From Bosea sp. F3-2 (lineage in GTDB: Bacteria; Pseudomonadota; Alphaproteobacteria; Rhizobiales; Beijerinckiaceae), in assembly GCF_008253865.1 (NCBI RefSeq), contig NZ_CP042331.1:4002001-4066000 (forward strand): a stretch of 64,000 bases of DNA, read 5' to 3'. Position 1 is the first letter of the stretch. Each line of letters starts with the position of its first letter. This document shows positions 1 to 10,915 of this stretch, in pieces. The notes under the pieces were generated by a model. That model made no database searches and was not told the DNA's origin. It worked only from the letters and a program-made list of their open reading frames with translations. The position numbers and the translations under genes were made by a program.

Positions 1-1161
1 GGTCGGAAGCGCCTGCAGATAGCGCGGCGCCTTGCCCGGGCCCTCGTCCTTGTAGACCAGCACCAGCGAGGCGCGCTCCAGCCCGACGAAGATCAGCCGA
101 TCATTGCCGTAGGTCGCGACCTCGATGCCCTCGGGCTCGCTGCCCTTCGCACCCGAGCGCTTCTCGGGATAGTGGCCGAGGCACATGGCGAGGTGGTCGA
201 CATCCGAGCCGGAATCGAACTCGACCGTGCCATCCTTGCGGAAGATCGAGAAGCCGCGCGAGCCGCCCTTCCAGTCGCCCTCATTGGCGGTGACGAAGCG
301 GTCGTTGTCGAGCCAGCGCACGGCGTCCGGCTCGCGCGCGACGCCCTTCAGCTCCTCGGTCGGGCTGATCTTGCCGTCGCGGGTCTTGTCGATGTTCTTC
401 AGATCGACGCTGCCGGCCGAGAAATGGGTCACCACCTTGCCGGTCTTCGAATCGACGATGACGAGATGGTTGTTCTCCTGCACCGTCACCACGACGAGGC
501 CGTCCTGATTGACGTCGACGAATTCGGGCTCCGGATCGGTCGGCTCGACGGCGGCGAGGCCGGTCAAATCGACGACCTGGCGGGTGGCGCAGTCGATGGC
601 GCCGTCCTTGATGCCGATCAGGGCGAGGTTGCCGGCGGGAAGCTGCGGCAGGGCGCCCTTGTTGAGCTTCTCGTCGCGCTCGTTCTCGATGGCGATCGCG
701 ATCTTGCCCTTGTCCTTGGTCAGCGTCACCGAGTCGGGCTGGCCGCCGAGATCGCACTTTGCCACGACCTGCCTGGTCTTGAGGTCGACGGTGGCAAGAT
801 GGCCGGCCGGCTCTTTGAAGTTGTCGCCGGAGGTGACAACGGCGACGAAGGCCTTGTCGCCGAGGATGGTCACGGAGGTGGATTCGCCTTCGAGCGGCAC
901 GAAGCCGGCAGGCTTCGGGTTGGCCGGATCGGCGATGTCTATGATGCCGAGCGCCTTCTGCTCGGCATCGGTGTAGGCGAGCAGGGTGCCGTCGCCATTG
1001 GCCGCGATGATCTCGGAGACCGTCTTCTTCGCGGGATCGCGGTCGGCCGGCAGGTTTTGCGGCACGGAGAAGGTGGCGACCCGGTAGAACATTGGCTCCG
1101 CGCCGGCCGTGCCGGCGAGGAGGAGGGAGGCGAGAGCCGCGAGGACGAGAGGCTGGCGCAT
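1..1161 (-). CDS. Secreted choice-of-anchor-I-like beta-propeller protein (3' end outside window)
   Basis: Reading frame open from an ATG at 1161 to the left edge (387 codons, no stop reached). The start MRQPLVLAALASLLLAGTAG is a clear signal peptide cleaved near AGAEP. The body consists of WD/NHL-like blades with phrases such as IIAANGDGTLLAYTD, GGQPDSVTLTKD, FVTANEGDWKGG and EGIEVATYGNDRLIFVGLER. The ANEGD and FVGLER motifs are typical of the choice-of-anchor I family (esterase-like or phytase-like propellers, often annotated as alkaline-phosphatase-like). The protein is therefore probably periplasmic or extracellular. Substrate is unknown. The family call rests on motif recognition only. 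Confidence 0.75.
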   Translation of the reverse strand, partial: MRQPLVLAALASLLLAGTAGAEPMFYRVATFSVPQNLPADRDPAKKTVSEIIAANGDGTLLAYTDAEQKALGIIDIADPANPKPAGFVPLEGESTSVTILGDKAFVAVVTSGDNFKEPAGHLATVDLKTRQVVAKCDLGGQPDSVTLTKDKGKIAIAIENERDEKLNKGALPQLPAGNLALIGIKDGAIDCATRQVVDLTGLAAVEPTDPEPEFVDVNQDGLVVVTVQENNHLVIVDSKTGKVVTHFSAGSVDLKNIDKTRDGKISPTEELKGVAREPDAVRWLDNDRFVTANEGDWKGGSRGFSIFRKDGTVEFDSGSDVDHLAMCLGHYPEKRSGAKGSEPEGIEVATYGNDRLIFVGLERASLVLVYKDEGPGKAPRYLQALPT

Positions 1162-1229
1162 GGAACGGACCCGCTGACGGAAAAGGATATCCGCGGCTAG
1201 AGAGCCCATGCGACAGCTGCGTGACAATC

Positions 1230-1664
1230 TCAGCGCAGGCTCGCCCCATCGGCATCGAGCGCCATGTCCGCCTGCGCTGGCGAACGCCGGAAGCCGATCA
1301 CTTCCAGCTCGGTGACAACGGCGACGGCCGCGGCCTGGGCGAGCACGAAGGCGATGCCGAGCCCGGTCGGCGTGAACCAGCCCATCAGCAGGATGGCGAT
1401 ACTGTCGACGATCCAGAGCAGGTTGACGCCGATAACGGCGTAGATGGCGAGGCGGGGCAGAACCCTGCGGCTGGCGAAGAAGCCGAGCAGCGCCGCGCAA
1501 GGCAGGAGCACGATGCCCGCGCCGCGCAGGAACGCCTCCGGCAAGCCAAACGGCGTAGCGAGCGGCCCGGCAGCCGTGGCGAGCAGCAGACCCATGCCGG
1601 CACAGGCGGCGGCATCGAGGGTAAGCGCATTGCGCAGCAGGGGCGAAGACTGGATAAGCGACAT
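1230..1664 (-). CDS. Small four-helix membrane protein of unknown function
   Basis: 144 codons from ATG 1664, preceded by a purine-rich GGAGAATG-like ribosome site. Four hydrophobic segments are visible (about residues 12-32, 44-65, 70-92 and 97-118), followed by a short charged tail. It is divergent from the XRE regulator that begins at 1794, which may control it. I do not recognise a named family beyond a general small inner-membrane protein. Confidence 0.7.
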   Translation of the reverse strand: MSLIQSSPLLRNALTLDAAACAGMGLLLATAAGPLATPFGLPEAFLRGAGIVLLPCAALLGFFASRRVLPRLAIYAVIGVNLLWIVDSIAILLMGWFTPTGLGIAFVLAQAAAVAVVTELEVIGFRRSPAQADMALDADGASLR

Positions 1665-1793
1665 GGCATTCTCCTTCCGGATCTTGGGCGGAAAGCCCGC
1701 TTCGATGCCGGGAATGCTGCCGGGTTCGGAACCGGGCGTCGATTAAGCGGGAGGTAATTGGAACGGCCCGCCGGGATCGCTAGCTTGCCCGCC

Positions 1794-2615
1794 ATGACCA
1801 CACATCACGCCCCCTCTTTCGGCATATTGCTGCGCGACTGGCGGCAGCTACGCCGCTTCAGCCAGCTCGATCTCGCGCTCGAGGCCGAGATCTCGCAGAA
1901 GCATCTGAGCTTCATCGAAAGCGGCCGCTCGCGCCCCAGCCGCGAGATGGTTCTGCTGCTCGCCGAGCACCTCACGGTGCCGCTGCGCGAGCGCAACGCC
2001 CTGCTGCTCGCCGCCGGCCATGCGCCGATCTACCTGGAGCGCCCGCTCGAAGACCCGGCGCTGAAGGCGGCCCGGAGCGCGATCGACCTGATCCTCAGAG
2101 GTCACGAGCCCTACCCGGCGCTCGCCGTCGACCGGCACTGGACGCTTCTCGCCGCCAACGCCGCGGTGACCCGGCTGCTCGGCCTCGTCGCCGATGCGGA
2201 GCTGCTACAGCCACCCGTCAATGTGCTGCGCCTCTCGCTGCACCCGGATGGGCTCGCGCCCTTCATCGTGAATTTCAGCGAATGGCGCGCCCATCTGCTC
2301 GCCCGGCTGCGCCAGCAGGTTCGCGCGACGGCCGACGGCACGCTCGGCGCTCTGTTGAACGAGCTTTCCGACTATCCGCAGCCGGACGGGGCTGGAAAGG
2401 AACGCCATGATGCCGAGGTGGAAGCCGGCATCGTCGTGCCGATGCAGCTTCGGCTGGGCGAGACGGTCTTGTCGCTGATCTCGACGACGACGGTGTTCGG
2501 CACGCCAGTCGACATCACGCTGTCGGAGCTTGCGCTGGAGACCTTCTTCCCAGCCGACACCGCCACCGCGGAAACCCTGCACGCGCTCGCCGCAGGCGGC
2601 AGCGGGACGGCGTGA
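1794..2615 (+). CDS. XRE-family transcriptional regulator with MmyB-like ligand-binding domain
   Basis: 273 aa from ATG 1794; a longer TTG-started frame exists but adds non-conserved sequence. Residues about 7-65 form a helix-turn-helix (LRDWRQLRRFSQLDLALEAE, then ISQKHLSFIESGRSRPSREM), the classic XRE sequence. The remaining two thirds (LAVDRHWTLLAANAAVTRLL, NFSEWRAHLLARLRQQ) match the MmyB-like ligand-binding domain. Such regulators usually sense a small molecule and control an adjacent gene. Here the divergent neighbour is the small membrane protein at 1230-1664. The ligand is not evident. Confidence 0.88.
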   Translation: MTTHHAPSFGILLRDWRQLRRFSQLDLALEAEISQKHLSFIESGRSRPSREMVLLLAEHLTVPLRERNALLLAAGHAPIYLERPLEDPALKAARSAIDLILRGHEPYPALAVDRHWTLLAANAAVTRLLGLVADAELLQPPVNVLRLSLHPDGLAPFIVNFSEWRAHLLARLRQQVRATADGTLGALLNELSDYPQPDGAGKERHDAEVEAGIVVPMQLRLGETVLSLISTTTVFGTPVDITLSELALETFFPADTATAETLHALAAGGSGTA

Positions 2616-2650
2616 TCCCCCTAGGCCATCCTGCCGCTATCAACGCAAAA

Positions 2651-2674
2651 GGCCGCCGAAAGGCGGCCTTTTTT
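2651..2674. terminator. Bidirectional intrinsic terminator between XRE gene and dnaJ
   Basis: The sequence AAAA-GGCCGCC-GAAA-GGCGGCC-TTTTTT forms a 7-bp GC stem with a GAAA tetraloop. It has a U tract on the plus strand and an A tract that becomes a shorter U tract on the minus strand. It lies between the convergent ends of the XRE gene (2615) and dnaJ (2694). Confidence 0.85.
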
Positions 2675-2693
2675 AAATCTACCTCGCAGCAGC

Positions 2694-3827
2694 TCAGGCG
2701 GTGCCGCCAAGCCCGCCGAGGAAATCCTTGACGCGGCCGAAGAAGCCCGCGGTCTCGGGATGGTTGTTGTGCGAGCTCTCCCGCTCAAACTCCTCGAGCA
2801 GTTCGCGCTGGCGCGCCGTCAGCTTCTGCGGCGTCTCGACCACGACCTGGATGTAGAGATCGCCGACGTCGCGCGAGCGCAGCACGCTCATGCCCTTGCC
2901 TTTCAGGCGGAACTGCTTGCCGGTCTGGGTGCCTTCCGGGATCTTCACCCGCGCCTGCTCGCCCGAGAGCGTCGGCACCTCGATCTCGCCGCCGAGCGCG
3001 GCCGAGACCAGCCCGATCGGCACGCGGCAGAACAGGTCCGCGCCGTCGCGCTGGAAGATCGCGTGCGGCTTGATCGAAAGGAAGATGTAGAGATCGCCCG
3101 CAGGCCCGCCGCGCAGGCCCGCCTCGCCTTCGCCGGCAAGGCGGATGCGCGTGCCGTCCTCGACGCCGGCCGGAATGTTGACCGAGAGGGTGCGCTCGCG
3201 CGTGACGCGGCCGGCGCCCTGGCAGTTCTTGCAGGGGTCGTCGATGATCTCGCCGCGGCCGGAACAGGTCGGGCAGGTGCGCTCGACCGAGAAGAAGCCC
3301 TGATTGGCGCGGACGCGGCCATGGCCGCCGCAGGTCGGGCACTGCCGCGACTTCGAGCCGGGCTTGGCGCCGGTTCCCGAGCAGGCCTCGCAGGAGACCG
3401 AGGTCGGCACGCGGATCGAGGCGTTCTTGCCGGTGAAGGCTTCTTCCAGACCGATCTCGAGATTGTAGCGCAGATCGGCGCCGCGCTCGCGGCCATTGGC
3501 GCTGCGCGGGCCGCCCCGCCTCGCATCGCCGAAGAAGGAATCGAAGATGTCCGACATGAAGTCGGAGAAATCGGCGTTGCCGCCTGGACCGCCGCCGCCA
3601 TTCTCGAAGGCCTGATGGCCGAAGCGGTCATAGGCCGCCCGCTTCTGGCCGTCGGAGAGAACCTGGTAGGCCTCGTTGATTTCCTTGAACTTGATCTCGG
3701 CTTCCTTGTCGCCGGGATTCTTGTCCGGGTGATGCTGCATCGCGAGCTTGCGGAAGGAGCCCTTGAGCTCGACGTCCGTCACGGTCCGGCTGACGCCGAG
3801 GATCTCGTAGTAGTCTCGCTTCGACAT
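2694..3827 (-). CDS. dnaJ: Chaperone DnaJ (Hsp40)
   Basis: 377 aa, normal length, from ATG 3827 (MSKRDYYEILGVSRT). The J domain carries the HPD motif at residues 33-35 that stimulates DnaK ATPase. It is followed by a Gly/Phe-rich linker and four CxxCxGxG zinc-finger repeats (CEACSGTG, CPTCGGHG, CPTCSGRG, CKNCQGAG), then the C-terminal substrate-binding domain. It is the cytoplasmic co-chaperone of DnaK. It lies 155 bp downstream of dnaK on the same strand, so co-transcription from the dnaK heat-shock promoter is likely. Confidence 0.98.
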   Translation of the reverse strand: MSKRDYYEILGVSRTVTDVELKGSFRKLAMQHHPDKNPGDKEAEIKFKEINEAYQVLSDGQKRAAYDRFGHQAFENGGGGPGGNADFSDFMSDIFDSFFGDARRGGPRSANGRERGADLRYNLEIGLEEAFTGKNASIRVPTSVSCEACSGTGAKPGSKSRQCPTCGGHGRVRANQGFFSVERTCPTCSGRGEIIDDPCKNCQGAGRVTRERTLSVNIPAGVEDGTRIRLAGEGEAGLRGGPAGDLYIFLSIKPHAIFQRDGADLFCRVPIGLVSAALGGEIEVPTLSGEQARVKIPEGTQTGKQFRLKGKGMSVLRSRDVGDLYIQVVVETPQKLTARQRELLEEFERESSHNNHPETAGFFGRVKDFLGGLGGTA

Positions 3828-3982
3828 CGAAACGTCTGCCCCTTGCCTTTGACGCGTCACGGCCGGGCTCGGCGGCCCGGCCATGCGCGACAGGCGTTGT
3901 CCATCCTGCCTTCACGCCGCCCCGGAACGAGATGGCCGGGTCTTGGCCCGGCCATCCTATCGCGCTCCGCGACGAGCGCGAG

Positions 3983-5896
<1,914 letters not shown>

Positions 5897-6042
5897 GGAT
5901 GGGATCCCTTTCGATTGAGCAGATCGCCGACCCGCGACGCATTCCCGCCGCCTGCCGGCCCATGGACCGGGCCGCCCCCGCTTCAGCGGCGAACGAACCG
6001 GTATTCCACGTTTGACGGTGGTTAAACCGCCCCTTGGGCGCG

Positions 6043-6073
6043 TATATAGTGAGGGTGTTCCCGCCCTTGCAAG
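6043..6073 (-). promoter_or_regulatory. Candidate RpoH (sigma-32) promoter of dnaK
   Basis: On the minus strand the -35-like CTTGCA (6073 to 6068) is followed by an 18-bp spacer and the -10-like CTATAT (6049 to 6044). The alphaproteobacterial RpoH pattern is CTTG plus a C(C)TATAT-type -10, which this resembles. It is about 150 bp upstream of the dnaK ATG and in the correct orientation. Read as a promoter by pattern only. Confidence 0.55.
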
Positions 6074-6215
6074 ACAGGCGAGCCGATTAAGAATCGGGGA
6101 TTGCGGGGTTTCGGGCTCGTCCGGCGCTTTCCGGCCGACTGTGTCCTTGCGGTCCTTGCGCCGGCTCGCGCGAACCTTCATGCAGGAAGGCCGTTCCGTT
6201 TGCGCATGGACAGCC

Positions 6216-7097
6216 ATGAGCCGATCGACGCGCCTCGCCCTTGTTCTGGCGGCAATCTCGGCCGCGATGACGGCGCTTGCGCAGGCGCAACCCCTGCAAT
6301 TGCCCGGCGCGCAGCCGTTCAATGCTCCCGGCACGCAGCAGGGCGCTCCCTCGCAGCCCGGCGCACCGGCTGCGCCGCGCCAGCCGAGCATGCCCGCGAT
6401 CAAGATCCCGACCGAGGAGGGGATTCTCGGCAAGGCGCTGCACCGCAACGGCCATCATGGCGAGGCGACCTTCACGAAAACCGCCGGCGGCTTCGGGATG
6501 AAGCTCAATCTCGACGGCTTCCAGCCCGTCAATCTCGTCGAAGCCTGCTCCGTTTCCTTCGGCGATGCGCCCGTCCCGGTCACGGCGCTCGGACGCCCGA
6601 CCGGCGTGCCGCGCTACCGGCTGGAGGCGCCGATCTGCCCGATCGTCTTCGACGTGCTCGACGGTGCCGTCCTCGTCGTCGAGCCGACCGAACCTTGCGT
6701 CGTCGAGGCGGCCCAGTGCCGGATCGATCCGCGTGGCCTGTGGGGGCCGGACGCACGGACGATCGCCGCGCAGGCCAAGGAGATCGAGCGGGCGCGCGGC
6801 GCCGCCGAACGCGCCGTCCGCGAGGGCTACCGGACCCTGACGGCCAAATCCGACGCCGTCGAGCAGCGCTCGATCGCCCGCGAGCAGGCGGGCTTCTCGT
6901 CCGAGCGCGAGACGATCTGCCGCGATTTCCAGCGCGAGGGCCAGATGGGCTTCTGCGCCGCCCGGATCACGGAGGCGCGCGCCGCCAGCCTGCGCGTGCG
7001 GCTCGGCCTCAGCACCGAGCCGAAGCCCGCCGCGAAGCCCAAGCCGCGCCCGGCAGCGCCGAAGCCGGCGCCACTCTCGCTCACCCCGACGCAGTAG
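6216..7097 (+). CDS. Secreted hypothetical protein with C-terminal helical Cys region
   Basis: 293 aa from ATG 6216. I chose this start because MSRSTRLALVLAAISAAMTA is a proper signal peptide ending at AQAQ; upstream in-frame codons are not signal-like. A Pro/Gln/Ala-rich linker (about residues 27-65) leads to a globular part with paired cysteines (VEACSVSFGD, EAPICPIVFD, EPCVVEAAQC). A charged helical C-terminus with RETICRDFQREG and MGFCAARITEARA follows, and it ends in a Lys/Pro/Ala tail. The protein is probably periplasmic and disulfide-bonded. No function is assigned. It is divergent from dnaK. Confidence 0.75.
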   Translation: MSRSTRLALVLAAISAAMTALAQAQPLQLPGAQPFNAPGTQQGAPSQPGAPAAPRQPSMPAIKIPTEEGILGKALHRNGHHGEATFTKTAGGFGMKLNLDGFQPVNLVEACSVSFGDAPVPVTALGRPTGVPRYRLEAPICPIVFDVLDGAVLVVEPTEPCVVEAAQCRIDPRGLWGPDARTIAAQAKEIERARGAAERAVREGYRTLTAKSDAVEQRSIAREQAGFSSERETICRDFQREGQMGFCAARITEARAASLRVRLGLSTEPKPAAKPKPRPAAPKPAPLSLTPTQ

Positions 7098-7124
7098 CAG
7101 GGCCAGTACCCGCGGGAACCGCGA

Positions 7125-7232
7125 GTCATCCCGGGCGACCGAAGGGAGACCCGGGATCCATGCCTGAACCTTGGCCGGAAGCGCTCCGGCATGACTCCCG
7201 GATCGGCGCGGCTTCGCCGCCTGTGGGATGAC
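7125..7232. repeat. Intergenic palindromic repeat, GTCATnCCGGG type
   Basis: It begins GTCATCCCGGG and ends with the near-complementary GGGATGAC, with internal CCGGGATC/GATC arms. The same architecture recurs at 14132, 20961, 23992, 27679, 29415, 31317 and 40004. These are non-coding dyad elements between genes. Confidence 0.7.
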
Positions 7233-7278
7233 GGCGCGAATTGAGCGCATGTTGTCCGAGCCCGTTTTGACATGATCG

Positions 7279-7400
7279 AGCCCTCATCCTGAGGAGCCAT
7301 TCCGCGAGGAATGGCGTCTCGAAGGATGCTCCAGGAGGCTCAGGAGACATCTGGAGCATCCTTCGAGACGCGCCTAACGGCGCTCCTCAGGATGAGGGCT
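7279..7400. repeat. Long intergenic palindromic repeat, AGCCCTCATCCTGAGG type (copy 1)
   Basis: AGCCCTCATCCTGAGGAGC at the left is complementary to GCTCCTCAGGATGAGGGCT at the right. An inner arm, GCGTCTCGAAGGATGCTCC, pairs with GGAGCATCCTTCGAGACGC. The nested arms give a ~122-bp cruciform-capable element. Homologous copies are at 22069 and 32308. Confidence 0.85.
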
Positions 7401-7418
7401 GACATTCCAAACTGATTC

Positions 7419-8155
7419 TCAGGCCATCCGCGCGCGCAGCGCCGCCTCGTCGAGCCCGGCGAGCGCATCGATCAGATGCATCGCGAAACTGCCGGGGCCG
7501 GCAGCGCGCTCGGCCGCGATCTCGCCGGCGATGCCATAAGCAGTGAGCGCCGCAGCGGCGGCGATCGCAGGGTCCGTTTCGACTGCCAGGCAGGCGGCGA
7601 TCAGCGCGCTCGAAGCGCAGCCGAGTCCGGTGACTTTCGTCATCAGCTCATGGCCATGGCTAACGGTGACAACACGCCCATCGCCTTCAATGCGGTCGAC
7701 CTTGCCGGTGGTCACGCGCAGGACGCCATTCGCCCCGCTCATGACGGGAGAGAGCGCCGCCATCTCGGTGGCATTGCCGCGCACAATGACGCCGGGCAGC
7801 CGCATCACGTCCTCGGCCAGCTGCAACCGAATCGACGACAGCTCGACGAAGACCGGATCGAGCACCAGCGGGATGCCGCGGTCCCGCGCCACGGCGAGGA
7901 GCTTCGGGATGGCGCGCTCGCCCTCCGGGCTGATCGTGCCGAGATTGATCAGGATTGCGCCTGCTCCCGCTGCGACAGCAGCAACCTCCTCCGGATGGCT
8001 TGCCATCGAGGGTACGGCTCCGAAGGCGAGCAGCATGTTGGCGGTGACGTTCTGTGCCACCGTATTGGTCAGGCAATGCACGCGCGGGCGACGCTCTGCC
8101 ACCCGCGCGAGGATCGACGCGACCTGGGCCGCGTCGAGACTGTCGTTCATGCTGC

Positions 8156-8159
<4 letters not shown>
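7419..8159 (-). CDS. thiM: Hydroxyethylthiazole kinase ThiM
   Basis: 246 aa from ATG 8159. It phosphorylates 4-methyl-5-(2-hydroxyethyl)thiazole in the thiamin salvage branch. Diagnostic stretches are VHCLTNTVAQNVTANMLLA near the N-terminus, AILINLGTIS, PLVLDPVF, IVRGNATEM and the GLGCASSALIAAC nucleotide-binding loop. It overlaps the end of thiC by 4 bp (8156-8159), so it is translationally coupled to thiC and under the same TPP riboswitch. A dedicated salvage kinase paired with de novo ThiC is unusual but known. Confidence 0.95.
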
Positions 8160-10033
<1,874 letters not shown>

Positions 10034-10035
10034 GA

Positions 10036-10067
10036 GGATCTCCTCCTTGGTTCAGGTCAGGAGATCC
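10036..10067 (-). promoter_or_regulatory. Shine-Dalgarno-sequestering hairpin in thiC leader
   Basis: In the RNA, GGATCTCCT (10067 to 10059) pairs perfectly over 9 bp with AGGAGATCC (10044 to 10036) around a 14-nt loop. The 3' arm is part of the thiC ribosome-binding region AAGGAGGAGATCC, 2 nt before the ATG. This is what a translational expression platform of the upstream riboswitch would look like. Confidence 0.6.
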
Positions 10068-10125
10068 GGGCTTGAAAGCGGTCCAGTCGCTGTCTGCGGG
10101 CAAGATTTGAGCCTTGCGATCGCGT

Positions 10126-10222
<97 letters not shown>

Positions 10223-10277
10223 GTTAGGCGTAGCGCGGCCACTTGGCAACGGGCGATCGGAAGGGGGGAAGAAGCCT

Positions 10278-10475
10278 TCAGGCGGAGCGATCGACGAGGC
10301 CGCCCTGACCGGCCGGAAGGCTCGCCCTGGTCTGCTCGACGCTTTGCTGGAGCATGGTGACGAGGCTTTGCTCGGCCTGCGCATTCTGCCTGAGCATCTC
10401 GACGGACAGCGCCTGCTGCGTCGAGGCGGCCTGCATCGTGACGATACTTTTGGCAAGGGAGACGGCGTCGCTCAT
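10278..10475 (-). CDS. YjfB-like putative motility protein
   Basis: 65 aa from ATG 10475. The sequence MSDAVSLAKSIVTMQAA, then a Gln-rich amphipathic helix (QALSVEMLRQNAQAEQ) resembles the short YjfB family, associated with motility genes but of unknown mechanism. It is a single helical domain with no signal peptide. The family call is tentative because the protein is so short. Confidence 0.6.
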   Translation of the reverse strand: MSDAVSLAKSIVTMQAASTQQALSVEMLRQNAQAEQSLVTMLQQSVEQTRASLPAGQGGLVDRSA

Positions 10476-10519
10476 GCGGGCGACGCTAGTGTGCCGGCCT
10501 TGCCAAACCCTGAACGGCC

Positions 10520-10804
10520 TCAGGGCCTGATGATCGAGGGCACCGGGCGCGGCATCGGCGGGTCGCGACTGGGCTGCGGCGGGCCAGCCTGTGCCCTGTC
10601 GTCGCGCTGCCCACGCCCCTCGGCACGTGGCGGCGTGGCCCGCTCCCCGGCCGGCGGACGCGCGGACTCATCGGCACGTGGCGCCGTCGGCACGCCGGGG
10701 GCACGCTGTTTCACGGCAGGAGGCGCATTCTGAGCCCAGGTCGGAAACGGCGCGAACGAACCTGCAAGCACCAATCCCGCCATCGCCAGAGCGGAAATCT
10801 TCAT
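10520..10804 (-). CDS. Small secreted proline-rich protein
   Basis: 94 aa from ATG 10804 (MKISALAMAGLVLAGSFAPF), chosen because a signal peptide ends near TWAQN. The mature part is Pro/Arg/Ala-rich and low-complexity (PPAGERATPPRAEGRGQRDD). The composition resembles the linker of the OmpA-family protein encoded just upstream on the same strand. The role is unknown. Confidence 0.55.
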   Translation of the reverse strand: MKISALAMAGLVLAGSFAPFPTWAQNAPPAVKQRAPGVPTAPRADESARPPAGERATPPRAEGRGQRDDRAQAGPPQPSRDPPMPRPVPSIIRP

Positions 10805-10915
10805 GGCGGCATCTCCCATCAGCGATTCCTCCGGAAGAGGAACCGCTATGGGCGCGCGGGGTTCCCCGCACGCAGCGAAGAACGGGGCCGCCCATGGAGC
10901 AGCCCCGTCCGAGGG

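Noticed and set aside
172..1200. A 342-codon open frame opposite the anchor-I protein
   Set aside because: The minus frame has a signal peptide and family motifs across its whole length; the plus frame has neither.
7098..7418. CRISPR array or tandem repeat
   Set aside because: The repeated segments are dyads occurring once per gap, not regularly spaced direct repeats with spacers.
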